Shown here one piece after another: positions 30,950 to 35,605 of a DNA stretch of 35,605 nucleotides. The DNA lies in IMG/VR virus record IMGVR_UViG_3300027759_000230, positions 1 through 35,605 of that record; one strand, 5' to 3'. Position 1 is the stretch's first letter, and every line of letters begins with the position of its first letter. The notes beneath the pieces are model-generated. The model was given only the letters and a program-made list of their open reading frames with translations. It was not told where the DNA came from and did no database searches. Origin of the DNA: a virus. The position numbers and the translations under genes were made by a program.

Positions 30950-31369
30950 ATGTTGAGCAAAGAATTTATCACAGCTGGTAACGCGATCTTCACCGTCGAG
31001 AACAATAAGGGTGAGCACTTCACCTTCAAGGTCGAAAAGAAGAAGGCGGAGAAGAACTATCCGGACGCTTGGTTCGTCCGAGCCATGGTTGGAACGGACA
31101 ACACCGAGCACTACGCTTACCTCGGACTCCTCGACGCAGAGTACGGCAAGGTCCGGATGACCAGAGCTTCGAAATTCACCGAAGACCAGACCCAAACGAA
31201 GGTGGTTCGCTGGGCGTTAGACAAAATCTGGACGAACGGAAGCCTGCCTGAGGGCTACAAGATCCGCCACAATGGTCACTGCAGCCGTTGCAAGCGGGTC
31301 TTGACCAACCCCGAATCTCTCGACACCGGAATCGGGCCAGAGTGTGCCAAGATTCTGGCGGGAGAGTAA
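30950..31369 (+). CDS. DUF6011-type zinc-ribbon protein
   Basis: 139 residues from ATG 30950 behind AGGAGAG. Residues 1-95 are beta-rich with charged turns (FTVENNKGEHFTFKVEKKK, NTEHYAYLGLLD). The C-terminal segment NGHCSRCKRVLTNPESLDTGIGPECAKIL (108-136) has C111-x2-C114 and C132 in GIGPEC, the hallmark of DUF6011, a small ribbon common in phages and plasmids. It is probably nucleic-acid or protein binding. It ends at a strong terminator, so it is a monocistronic unit. Confidence 0.8.
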   Translation: MLSKEFITAGNAIFTVENNKGEHFTFKVEKKKAEKNYPDAWFVRAMVGTDNTEHYAYLGLLDAEYGKVRMTRASKFTEDQTQTKVVRWALDKIWTNGSLPEGYKIRHNGHCSRCKRVLTNPESLDTGIGPECAKILAGE

Positions 31370-31420
31370 AACACGCCTTAAGGGCTTTCCTCAGGGCTTC
31401 AAATCGGTCTCCTGTGTGGG

Positions 31421-31456
31421 AACGGGCTGGTGGTTAAATCACCGGCCCGTTCTTTT
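31421..31456 (+). terminator. Intrinsic terminator
   Basis: AACGGGCTGGT pairs with ACCGGCCCGTT (11 bases, one G-U) around a nine-base loop, followed by TCTTTT. CGGTCTCCTGTGTGGG stands directly upstream. Confidence 0.88.
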
Positions 31457-31468
31457 ATATCCATGGGA

Positions 31469-31497
31469 TTTACAGCCAGGCCTCGGCTTGTTACAGA
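31469..31497 (+). promoter_or_regulatory. Early promoter, copy 5
   Basis: TTTACA (31469-31474), 17 bases, TGT-TACAGA (31492-31497). The long leader (about 75 bases) contains a GC hairpin with arms GCGGGGG and CCCCCGC, then AGACACACACGGAGAG. Confidence 0.7.
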
Positions 31498-31572
31498 GAA
31501 GAGGCGGGGGAGGCGGAGGCGACCAGTGTGGTGGCCGCGCTCCCCCCGCGAGACACACACGGAGAGTTTGCT

Positions 31573-31887
31573 ATGGGTAAGGTAATGAGGTCAGATGTGG
31601 TCAAGTTCAAATCCTGGCTCAGTGAGCGCGTCGCGTGCCCTGAGGCCTCCGGTCACTTCGAGATCTGGGAATATGAGCCCTTCTGCGAAGTCCGGGACGA
31701 GTGGGACGACTTCGGCGAGCGAAAGCTGGTGTGGCAGATGAAGAGCTCGGACTACCTCTGCGCGGGTGAGATCGACCCGAAGGCGAAGAACATCGCGCGT
31801 CTCCTGAAGGCCGTGAAGGACGAGTTCAAGCTGGTGGTAGCGAAGGACGACGAGCACATGTTCTACGCGGTTCGTCTCCCCCGATAA
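31573..31887 (+). CDS. Small hypothetical protein, 104 aa
   Basis: Starts at ATG 31573 behind CGGAGAG. The protein is acidic and aromatic in the middle (FEIWEYEPFCEVRDEWDDFGE) and ends in an alpha/beta part (KNIARLLKAVKDEFKLVVAKDDEHMFYAVRL). No family is recognised. Codons are clearly GC-richer than those of the left part of the window. It is a single-gene unit with its own promoter and long structured leader. Confidence 0.66.
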   Translation: MGKVMRSDVVKFKSWLSERVACPEASGHFEIWEYEPFCEVRDEWDDFGERKLVWQMKSSDYLCAGEIDPKAKNIARLLKAVKDEFKLVVAKDDEHMFYAVRLPR

Positions 31888-31917
31888 TCCCTGGGGGTTG
31901 CGCCAGGGCTCCGGCTC

Positions 31918-31946
31918 TGGCGCTCTTCCCTTTTGTTTGTTACAGT
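31918..31946 (+). promoter_or_regulatory. Early promoter, copy 6 (weak -35)
   Basis: TGT-TACAGT (31941-31946) with the extended -10 of the array. The hexamer at the expected place (31918-31923) is TGGCGC, a poor -35. The leader has TTCACACTGGAGGG. Confidence 0.5.
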
Positions 31947-31990
31947 GGTTTGCGGTTTTTTCCTTTTTTTTTCACACTGGAGGGTTTGCT

Positions 31991-32239
31991 ATGAGGACTT
32001 CTGAACTGGTTGACTTGTCTTTTGCTGAAATGGCTGATAAGCTTGTTGTGAAGTTTGGCCCAGCGCGGCCGAGCGAGAAGCTGATGAAGAAGGCGATCGT
32101 TTGGAGTGGGACTCACTTGAACGGTCTGTTCCTTGCGCACTATCATTTGAACGTGAAGTGCTTTGAGGACTCGGTGATGTGGCGCGAGCTGCTGCTCGAG
32201 GAGCTGCGCGTCGCTGCTGACAAGCGATACGGCGCGTAA
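31991..32239 (+). CDS. Small hypothetical protein, 82 aa
   Basis: Starts at ATG 31991 behind TGGAGGG. Mostly helical (SELVDLSFAEMADKLVVKFG, EKLMKKAIVWSGTHLNGLFLAHYH, MWRELLLEELRVAADKR). No family recognised. It is followed by the TTTCC/GGAAA hairpin (32245-32259). Confidence 0.64.
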   Translation: MRTSELVDLSFAEMADKLVVKFGPARPSEKLMKKAIVWSGTHLNGLFLAHYHLNVKCFEDSVMWRELLLEELRVAADKRYGA

Positions 32240-32265
32240 TACGGTTTCCAGAGAGGAAAGCGGGG

Positions 32266-32294
32266 TTGCCTCTGGTGACCCCGTCTGTTACAAA
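32266..32294 (+). promoter_or_regulatory. Early promoter, copy 7, within hairpin
   Basis: TTGCCT (32266-32271), 17 bases, TGT-TACAAA (32289-32294). CGGGGT (32261-32266) pairs with ACCCCG (32278-32283) across the -35. The leader contains AAGCCGCTGTGGCGACC and ACACACACGGAGA. Confidence 0.7.
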
Positions 32295-32344
32295 GAAAAG
32301 TGGAAGCCGCTGTGGCGACCACGAAACACACACGGAGAAAAGAA

Positions 32345-32581
32345 ATGTTTACAGCGCGAATCAGCGATGGGAAGACGTCAGGAAAGCTGTTCAGCGGCAA
32401 GCAAGCCGTTAACATAATGAAAAAGGCGGCGATCGATGCCAAGCAGGGGAAGGGCGCTTTTCGCTTGGAGCTGAGCGAGAACAACAGGCTTTGCGTGGTG
32501 GCCTTCGGCAAAACGGCAGTGGAAGCCGCGTCATATGGGGCGGCGATCCACAGGAAGGGAGTCAGGGAGGGCAGGCGCTAG
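32345..32581 (+). CDS. Small basic hypothetical protein, 78 aa
   Basis: Starts at ATG 32345 behind CGGAGAAAAGAA. A basic alpha/beta protein: FTARISDGKTSGKLFSGKQAV, IMKKAAIDAKQG, AFRLELSENNRLCVVAFGKTAVEAASYGAAIHRKGVREGRR. The alternating strand-helix pattern and positive charge would allow nucleic-acid binding, but there is no diagnostic motif. The next promoter starts 20 bases after the stop. Confidence 0.64.
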   Translation: MFTARISDGKTSGKLFSGKQAVNIMKKAAIDAKQGKGAFRLELSENNRLCVVAFGKTAVEAASYGAAIHRKGVREGRR

Positions 32582-32600
32582 TCGACCGGAAAGGGCGGGG

Positions 32601-32629
32601 TTGACAAAACGACCCCCGTTTGTTACAGG
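32601..32629 (+). promoter_or_regulatory. Early promoter, copy 8 (consensus -35), within hairpin
   Basis: TTGACA (32601-32606), 17 bases, TGT-TACAGG (32624-32629). GGGGT (32597-32601) pairs with ACCCC (32612-32616). Leader: TTCAAAACACACTTTTAAGGAGA. Confidence 0.82.
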
Positions 32630-32665
32630 GTCTTGGGTTCAAAACACACTTTTAAGGAGAAACGA

Positions 32666-32953
32666 ATGCACGACTCTTACGACTCACACGAGTTGCTTAC
32701 TAAACAGGACTACGGGCCTTGGCTGGACAGTCTTGACCTTTACGAAATCGACGGCAAGTTCTACCTTCAAGAGAAGTTCGGTTACTCCAAACCGTACGAC
32801 GAGTGCTGGTACGAACTCTCTGCAAAGCCTAGCGTGACACTCACTGCTGTTTTTGGTCTTTACGACGACGGCTTGTTCTGCGGCGCTGGTGACCCGAAAG
32901 TCTTCGAAGAAGAGCTCGGAGTGAGTCTTACAAGCTGCGAAGACCCAACGTAG
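32666..32953 (+). CDS. Small acidic hypothetical protein, 95 aa
   Basis: Starts at ATG 32666 behind AAGGAGAAACGA. Acidic and aromatic (DSYDSHELLTKQDYGPWLDSLD, YEIDGKFYLQEKFGYSKPYDECWYEL, FGLYDDGLFCGAGDPKVFEEELG). The strongly negative surface is compatible with a DNA-mimic or inhibitor protein, a common type among phage early proteins, but this is inference. The TTTCC/GGAAA hairpin follows (32964-32978). Confidence 0.64.
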   Translation: MHDSYDSHELLTKQDYGPWLDSLDLYEIDGKFYLQEKFGYSKPYDECWYELSAKPSVTLTAVFGLYDDGLFCGAGDPKVFEEELGVSLTSCEDPT

Positions 32954-32984
32954 AGCAGGTCGGTTTCCAGAGAGGAAAGCGGGG

Positions 32985-33013
32985 TTGCTTTTGGCGGCCC
33001 CGTCTGTTACAGA
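32985..33013 (+). promoter_or_regulatory. Early promoter, copy 9, within hairpin
   Basis: TTGCTT (32985-32990), 17 bases, TGT-TACAGA (33008-33013). CGGGG (32980-32984) pairs with CCCCG (32998-33002). Leader: GGTTCGAAACACGCACAAAGGAGAG. Confidence 0.7.
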
Positions 33014-33048
33014 GTTTTAGGTTCGAAACACGCACAAAGGAGAGACAA

Positions 33049-33333
33049 ATGAGCACTACAAAAGTATCTGTTAGATATGCGTCTAGCTACGAGGCGGCAC
33101 CACACCAAAGCACAAACCCATACCACCCTATGCAGCTGACGCTAACCGGAGAAGTGAAGAATGTAGCAAATTGGATAGAAGAGCACATAGAGGTTTTTGA
33201 TGCTGTGATGGCGGGCGTCACGTATGTCCAAGGATCCAGCGTCGAAGAAATCGAAAGGGCCCTGTTAAAGGGCGGAGTTCAGATTTTTGGTAACATAGCG
33301 TTTTTTGTGACCATCCTAGAAAAGGGGGATTAG
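33049..33333 (+). CDS. Small hypothetical protein, 94 aa
   Basis: Starts at ATG 33049 behind AAGGAGAGACAA. One alpha/beta domain: VSVRYASSYEAAPHQST, QLTLTGEVKNVANWIEEHIEVF, then VEEIERALLKGGVQIFGNIAFFVTIL. No family is recognised. Its base composition is closer to the AT-rich left part than that of its neighbours, so the array may have been assembled from different sources. Confidence 0.64.
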   Translation: MSTTKVSVRYASSYEAAPHQSTNPYHPMQLTLTGEVKNVANWIEEHIEVFDAVMAGVTYVQGSSVEEIERALLKGGVQIFGNIAFFVTILEKGD

Positions 33334-33336
33334 AGG

Positions 33337-33365
33337 TTTACACAACTTCTCTATTCTGTTACAGG
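33337..33365 (+). promoter_or_regulatory. Early promoter, copy 10
   Basis: TTTACA (33337-33342), 17 bases, TGT-TACAGG (33360-33365), with no hairpin around it. Leader: GGTTCGGAAATCACACTTTCAAGGAGAG. Confidence 0.75.
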
Positions 33366-33404
33366 GTATCGGGTTCGGAAATCACACTTTCAAGGAGAGA
33401 CGAA

Positions 33405-33647
33405 ATGACGACGAAAGAATGCCAGACAACGAGACGACAAAGGGTCGAGTTCCAGCTAGCTATAGCTGGCAACGCTGACCGCTGGGTTGCAGCCTGTGGC
33501 GGAACGGAGTTGCCTTTCCGATCAAGGTCTGGACGATCTTTACACTACATGTACAACCCCCAGCAAAAACGCCACGCTTACCTTGACACCGCGACGGACG
33601 TGATTCTCACTGATCAAGAAGCGGACGCGTTCATGGAGCGTGTTTAA
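33405..33647 (+). CDS. Small hypothetical protein, 80 aa
   Basis: Starts at ATG 33405 behind AAGGAGAGACGAA. RRQRVEFQLAIAGNADRWVAACGGTELPF, RSGRSLHYMYNPQQKRHAYLD, then TDVILTDQEADAFMERV. The ADRW.ACGGTE..F..RSGR...Y..NP...HAYLD pattern looks like a small conserved family of plasmids and phages that I recall without a name. Function unknown. It ends at a strong terminator. Confidence 0.68.
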   Translation: MTTKECQTTRRQRVEFQLAIAGNADRWVAACGGTELPFRSRSGRSLHYMYNPQQKRHAYLDTATDVILTDQEADAFMERV

Positions 33648-33674
33648 TTTTCAGGCGATCGGTCTCCTGTGTGG

Positions 33675-33708
33675 GGGAGGGTGAGGAGGCAGCTCCGCCC
33701 TCCCTTTT
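33675..33708 (+). terminator. Intrinsic terminator
   Basis: GGGAGGG (33675-33681) pairs with CCCTCCC (33698-33704), with inner GGAG/CTCC, followed by TTTT. The same CGGTCTCCTGTGTGGG box as at 30829 precedes it. Confidence 0.85.
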
Positions 33709-33726
33709 AAAACAAAGGGCGGCATA

Positions 33727-33755
33727 TTGCGCCGCGGGCCTCTGTCTGTTACAGA
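33727..33755 (+). promoter_or_regulatory. Early promoter, copy 11
   Basis: TTGCGC (33727-33732), 17 bases, TGT-TACAGA (33750-33755). The long GC-rich leader resembles that of the gene at 31573 (GAAGAGGCGGGGGAG..., GGCCAGTGTGGCGGCC) and ends ACACACAAGGAGAG. Confidence 0.68.
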
Positions 33756-33830
33756 GAAGAGGCGGGGGAGACGGGGGCGGCCAGTGTGGCGGCCCCGGCC
33801 CCACCCGCAACACACACAAGGAGAGACGAT

Positions 33831-34109
33831 ATGAGCATCACAATCAGCAGCCATGATCTGGTTCCCATGGAGCCAGGCGACGAACTCGGAATGCCGGCCT
33901 ACGTTGTGGTCGGGACGAGAAACGACGCGCCCTTCACCGCCACCATCAGCGTAGAGATCGACGGCCGGGACGTCGAGTTCACCGACTGCCAAGGCCTCAG
34001 CAACGGGGATGAATACCTCATCCGCTCGGAGGTGTTTGACGCGCTGTGCGAGACCAAGTCCTGGCTGGACCTCCACAACGCGAAGACCGAAGAGTTTTAC
34101 AACCAATAA
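33831..34109 (+). CDS. Small hypothetical protein, 92 aa
   Basis: Starts at ATG 33831 behind AAGGAGAGACGAT. Beta-rich and acidic: SITISSHDLVPMEPGDELG, YVVVGTRNDAPFTATISVEIDGRDVEF, DEYLIRSEVFDALCETKSWLDLHNAKTEEF. No family recognised. Its long GC-rich leader is shared with the gene at 31573. Confidence 0.64.
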   Translation: MSITISSHDLVPMEPGDELGMPAYVVVGTRNDAPFTATISVEIDGRDVEFTDCQGLSNGDEYLIRSEVFDALCETKSWLDLHNAKTEEFYNQ

Positions 34110-34124
34110 GGCGCGGCGGCGGGG

Positions 34125-34153
34125 TTGCCCCAGCGACCCCCGTTTGTTACAGA
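34125..34153 (+). promoter_or_regulatory. Early promoter, copy 12, within hairpin
   Basis: TTGCCC (34125-34130), 17 bases, TGT-TACAGA (34148-34153). GGGGT (34121-34125) pairs with ACCCC (34136-34140). The leader has GAAGCCGGCGTGGCGACC like the one at 32300 and ends ACACACACGGAGAG. Confidence 0.7.
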
Positions 34154-34205
34154 GAGAAGCGGAAGCCGGCGTGGCGACCGCGAAACACACACACGGAGAG
34201 ACGAT

Positions 34206-34484
34206 ATGAGAATTGAAAGCGTGGTGGTCATCATTTGGGACGAAGTTGGAGAAAAGGCTTCGACATTTCACGAAGCAGCCGACGGGACAGGGTTAGTTTT
34301 GGACCGCGACTTGACAACAGAAGAGCTAAATAACAACATCGAAATGAAGCTGTTCGGAAAAGACATCTCGTCTTGGCGAGCGACAGGATGCATGGAGATC
34401 AACGACGTGACCATCATCACGTCGAAATCTGACCGCGGGCATCTGAGCACGACTCAGATCGTCTGGCTCGGGGCCGCTGAATAG
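34206..34484 (+). CDS. Small hypothetical protein, 92 aa
   Basis: Starts at ATG 34206 behind CGGAGAGACGAT. Alpha/beta: RIESVVVIIWDEVGEKASTF, LTTEELNNNIEMKLFGKDISSW, MEINDVTIITSKSDRGHL. No family recognised. Its stop is followed immediately by TCGGTTTCC...GGAAA (hairpin 34489-34503). Confidence 0.64.
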   Translation: MRIESVVVIIWDEVGEKASTFHEAADGTGLVLDRDLTTEELNNNIEMKLFGKDISSWRATGCMEINDVTIITSKSDRGHLSTTQIVWLGAAE

Positions 34485-34508
34485 TCGGTTTCCAAAGAGG
34501 AAAGGGGG

Positions 34509-34536
34509 TTGCTGGGTGGCCCCCTTTTGTTACAAG
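34509..34536 (+). promoter_or_regulatory. Early promoter, copy 13, within hairpin
   Basis: TTGCTG (34509-34514), 16 bases, TGT-TACAAG (34531-34536). GGGGG (34504-34508) pairs with CCCCC (34520-34524), followed by TTTTGTT, so the same bases look like a weak terminator. Leader: ATAATCACACACAAAGGAGA. Confidence 0.7.
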
Positions 34537-34573
34537 ATGTTGGGTTTGATAATCACACACAAAGGAGAAAGAG

Positions 34574-34807
34574 ATGTTAACACACGAGCTAGCTAAGCTG
34601 CTTCTTGAAGGCCCCGACGTCGAGATATCCGTCATGGCCGCGCCAGGGGTTACGAACTACATCCAAGGAATAACCTCGTTTTTGGCTGGCTCTTACCCTG
34701 CACCGTCTTGGGACGATGACGCAGGATCGATGAGAGATGTGGTTGTCCTGTTGGCTACCAGAGAAACCCTAAACGAAGACGAAGCTCTCGTCTTTTCAAA
34801 GAGCTAG
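34574..34807 (+). CDS. Small hypothetical protein, 77 aa
   Basis: Starts at ATG 34574 behind AAGGAGAAAGAG. LTHELAKLLLEGPDVEISVMAAPGV opens like many small phage proteins of the pattern 'helix-LL..PD.EV...', then TSFLAGSYPAPSWDDDAGSMRDVVVLLATRETLNEDEALVF. No named family. Followed within a few bases by the strongest promoter of the array. Confidence 0.65.
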   Translation: MLTHELAKLLLEGPDVEISVMAAPGVTNYIQGITSFLAGSYPAPSWDDDAGSMRDVVVLLATRETLNEDEALVFSKS

Positions 34808-34812
34808 CCTGA

Positions 34813-34841
34813 TTGACAAACCGGCTCCCGTCTGCTACAAT
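34813..34841 (+). promoter_or_regulatory. Early promoter, copy 14 (near-consensus)
   Basis: TTGACA (34813-34818), 17 bases, TGC-TACAAT (34836-34841). This is the copy closest to the sigma70 consensus and fixes the interpretation of the others. Leader: TTCAAACACACTTTTTAGGAG. Confidence 0.9.
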
Positions 34842-34878
34842 TTATCGGGATTTCAAACACACTTTTTAGGAGATAGAA

Positions 34879-35109
34879 ATGGCTGTAAAATTCCCAGAAG
34901 TAAGCGTCAAATTAGTAGGAGAAGACGGAAACGCCTTCTCTATCCTCGGAAGGGTCAAAAAAGCTATGCGTCGAGCCAAGATCGAAAAAGACCAAATCGA
35001 CGCCTACATGAACGACGCCATGAGCGGCGACTACAACCACCTCCTACATGTAACGATGGAGACAGTATCTTGCGACACCAATGAAGACGAAGAGTACGAC
35101 GAAGAATAG
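34879..35109 (+). CDS. Small conserved phage/plasmid protein, 76 aa
   Basis: Starts at ATG 34879 behind AGGAGATAGAA. KFPEVSVKLVGEDGNAFSILGRVKKAMRRAKI, then QIDAYMNDAMSGDYNHLLHVTMETV, follows a widespread small-protein pattern (V.L.G.DGNAF.I...V..ALRRAG......F..EA.SGDYD.LL...M..V) known from phages, plasmids and actinobacteria, function unknown. The extreme C-terminus is acidic (EDEEYDEE). Confidence 0.75.
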   Translation: MAVKFPEVSVKLVGEDGNAFSILGRVKKAMRRAKIEKDQIDAYMNDAMSGDYNHLLHVTMETVSCDTNEDEEYDEE

Positions 35110-35135
35110 TCGGTTTCCAAGGAGGAAAGCGGGGG

Positions 35136-35163
35136 TTGCGCAAGCGACCCCCTTTGTTACAGG
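35136..35163 (+). promoter_or_regulatory. Early promoter, copy 15, within hairpin
   Basis: TTGCGC (35136-35141), 16 bases, TGT-TACAGG (35158-35163). GGGGGT (35131-35136) pairs with ACCCCC (35147-35152); the TTTCC/GGAAA hairpin (35114-35128) lies upstream. Leader: TTAAAACACACTTTTTTTTAAGGAG. Confidence 0.7.
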
Positions 35164-35205
35164 GTATTGGGTTTTAAAACACACTTTTTTTTAAGGAGCT
35201 TCAAA

Positions 35206-35598
35206 ATGGGATTAGACATGTGGGCCTTCGCAGTACCAAAAGACGCGGTAAAAATAGCCGCCACCGACGTCAAATTCGACGACGAGACCGAAAAAGCGCA
35301 AGAAGAACTAGCTAGCTGGCGCAAACACCATGATCTCCACGGATGGATGGAAAAACTCTACAACGAAAAAGGAGGAAAAGCGCTAAGCTTCAACTGCGTC
35401 ACCGTCCAGCTCGAAGAAGAAGACCTGAACCGCCTCGAAGAAGACGTAAAAAGCAACCAGCTACCCCAAACCACAGGGTTCTTTTTCGGCAATAACCCGC
35501 CCAACGACGACACCATCGAAGAAGACCTAGAGTTCGTCGAAAAAGCAAGAGAAGCGATCAAAGAAGGAAAAGCTGTCTACTACAACTCTTGGTGGTAA
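35206..35598 (+). CDS. Conserved phage hypothetical protein, 130 aa
   Basis: Starts at ATG 35206 behind AAGGAGCTTCAAA; the frame is open further upstream but that part is leader. GLDMWAFAVPK, ELASWRKHHDLHGWMEKLY, then LPQTTGFFFGNN and DDTIEEDLEFVEKAREAIKEGKAVYYNSWW reproduce a pattern seen in many phage genomes: GLDMY..., WRK.N.IH.W, LP...GFFFG, D...T......A......YY.SSW. The role is unknown. It is acidic and soluble, and the stop lies seven bases from the window end. Confidence 0.78.
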   Translation: MGLDMWAFAVPKDAVKIAATDVKFDDETEKAQEELASWRKHHDLHGWMEKLYNEKGGKALSFNCVTVQLEEEDLNRLEEDVKSNQLPQTTGFFFGNNPPNDDTIEEDLEFVEKAREAIKEGKAVYYNSWW

Positions 35599-35605
35599 CG
35601 CGGCC

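Larger units (their letters stand above)
29810..35205 (+). repeat. Array of promoter-leader-gene-hairpin cassettes
   Basis: Sixteen small genes in a row are separated by recurring non-coding modules. Module parts are: a 3' hairpin beginning CGGTTTCC...GGAAA (after genes ending 30540, 32239, 32953, 34484, 35109) or CGGTCTCCTGTGTGGG (30829, 31405, 33658); a GGGGT...ACCCC hairpin or a full terminator; a promoter TTGnnn/TTTACA, 16-17 bases, TG(T/C)TACA; and a leader with AACACAC...GGAG six to ten bases before the ATG. Only the gene at 30182 lacks its own promoter. Coding sequences are unrelated to one another, so the repeats are regulatory. Confidence 0.88.

Noticed and set aside
33651-34271. 206-codon minus-strand frame across the small-gene array
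   Set aside because: It spans two promoters, a terminator and two plus-strand genes with good ribosome sites. It is a GC-rich shadow frame.
29810-35205. CRISPR array or insertion-sequence remnants in the repeated intergenic elements
   Set aside because: Spacing is irregular and set by genes, the copies are imperfect and lie exactly between stop and start codons, and there is no transposase or target-site duplication.
1-35605. Restriction-modification, toxin-antitoxin or retron-type defence system
   Set aside because: No reverse transcriptase, nuclease/methylase pair or recognisable toxin family was seen. The methyltransferases are of the small-molecule/glycan type.

Overview
The window is a piece of a large tailed double-stranded DNA bacteriophage genome, probably a T4-superfamily or jumbo myovirus. 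The evidence is a collagen-like tail fibre followed by three tail-collar needle proteins, a PhoH ATPase, four 2-oxoglutarate/Fe(II) oxygenase-fold proteins, a DnaE-family polymerase, DUF6321- and DUF6445-type proteins, and a string of glycosyltransferases and methyltransferases. The host cannot be named from the sequence. Strong TTGACA-N17-TACAAT promoters in the right-hand part show that the phage uses a sigma70-type host RNA polymerase early in infection.

Layout. (1) 1-6320, plus strand: the end of an oxygenase gene, then a receptor-binding/tail module (small beta-rich protein, collagen-like fibre, small virion-type protein, three tandem HxH-rich collar proteins, fibre-associated protein). 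(2) 6365-8910, plus strand: micro membrane protein, GNAT, DUF6445 oxygenase, and a glycosyltransferase-methyltransferase fusion. (3) 8907-11112, minus strand: an unknown protein and a DnaE-like polymerase lacking the PHP domain. (4) 11165-15811, plus strand: a 746-residue unknown protein, two hydroxylase-like oxygenases and a metallophosphoesterase, closed by a long terminator hairpin. (5) 15931-29170, mixed strands: KRE2-type and O-fucosyltransferase-type glycosyltransferases, a methyltransferase with regulatory domain, M14 peptidase, PhoH, a lone ABC transmembrane domain, DUF6321, GNAT, two tandem paralogues with a Tat-like motif, and two proteins sharing an N-terminal DPxVFxESG motif. A free-standing structured RNA candidate lies at 23309-23511. 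(6) 29171-29809: a gene-free junction with 10-bp iterons and inverted repeats, where base composition changes from AT-rich to GC-richer. (7) 29810-35598, plus strand: sixteen very small genes, nearly all with their own promoter, their own leader and often their own 3' hairpin or terminator.

Region 7 is the most unusual part. Fifteen promoters of the form TTGnnn/TTTACA, 16-17 bp, TG(T/C)TACA are followed by leaders containing ACACAC...GGAG. In seven of them the -35 hexamer overlaps the arm and loop of a GGGGT...ACCCC hairpin that ends the preceding gene. It looks like a host-takeover (immediate-early) module comparable in logic to that of Bacillus phage SPO1, with combined terminator/promoter punctuation. 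The second highlight is the pseudoknot-capable RNA between the O-fucosyltransferase-like and DUF6321 genes. The third is the co-occurrence of a Ser/Thr/Asn-rich collagen-like fibre with prolyl-hydroxylase-type oxygenases and glycosyltransferases of families that act on protein O-glycans in eukaryotes.
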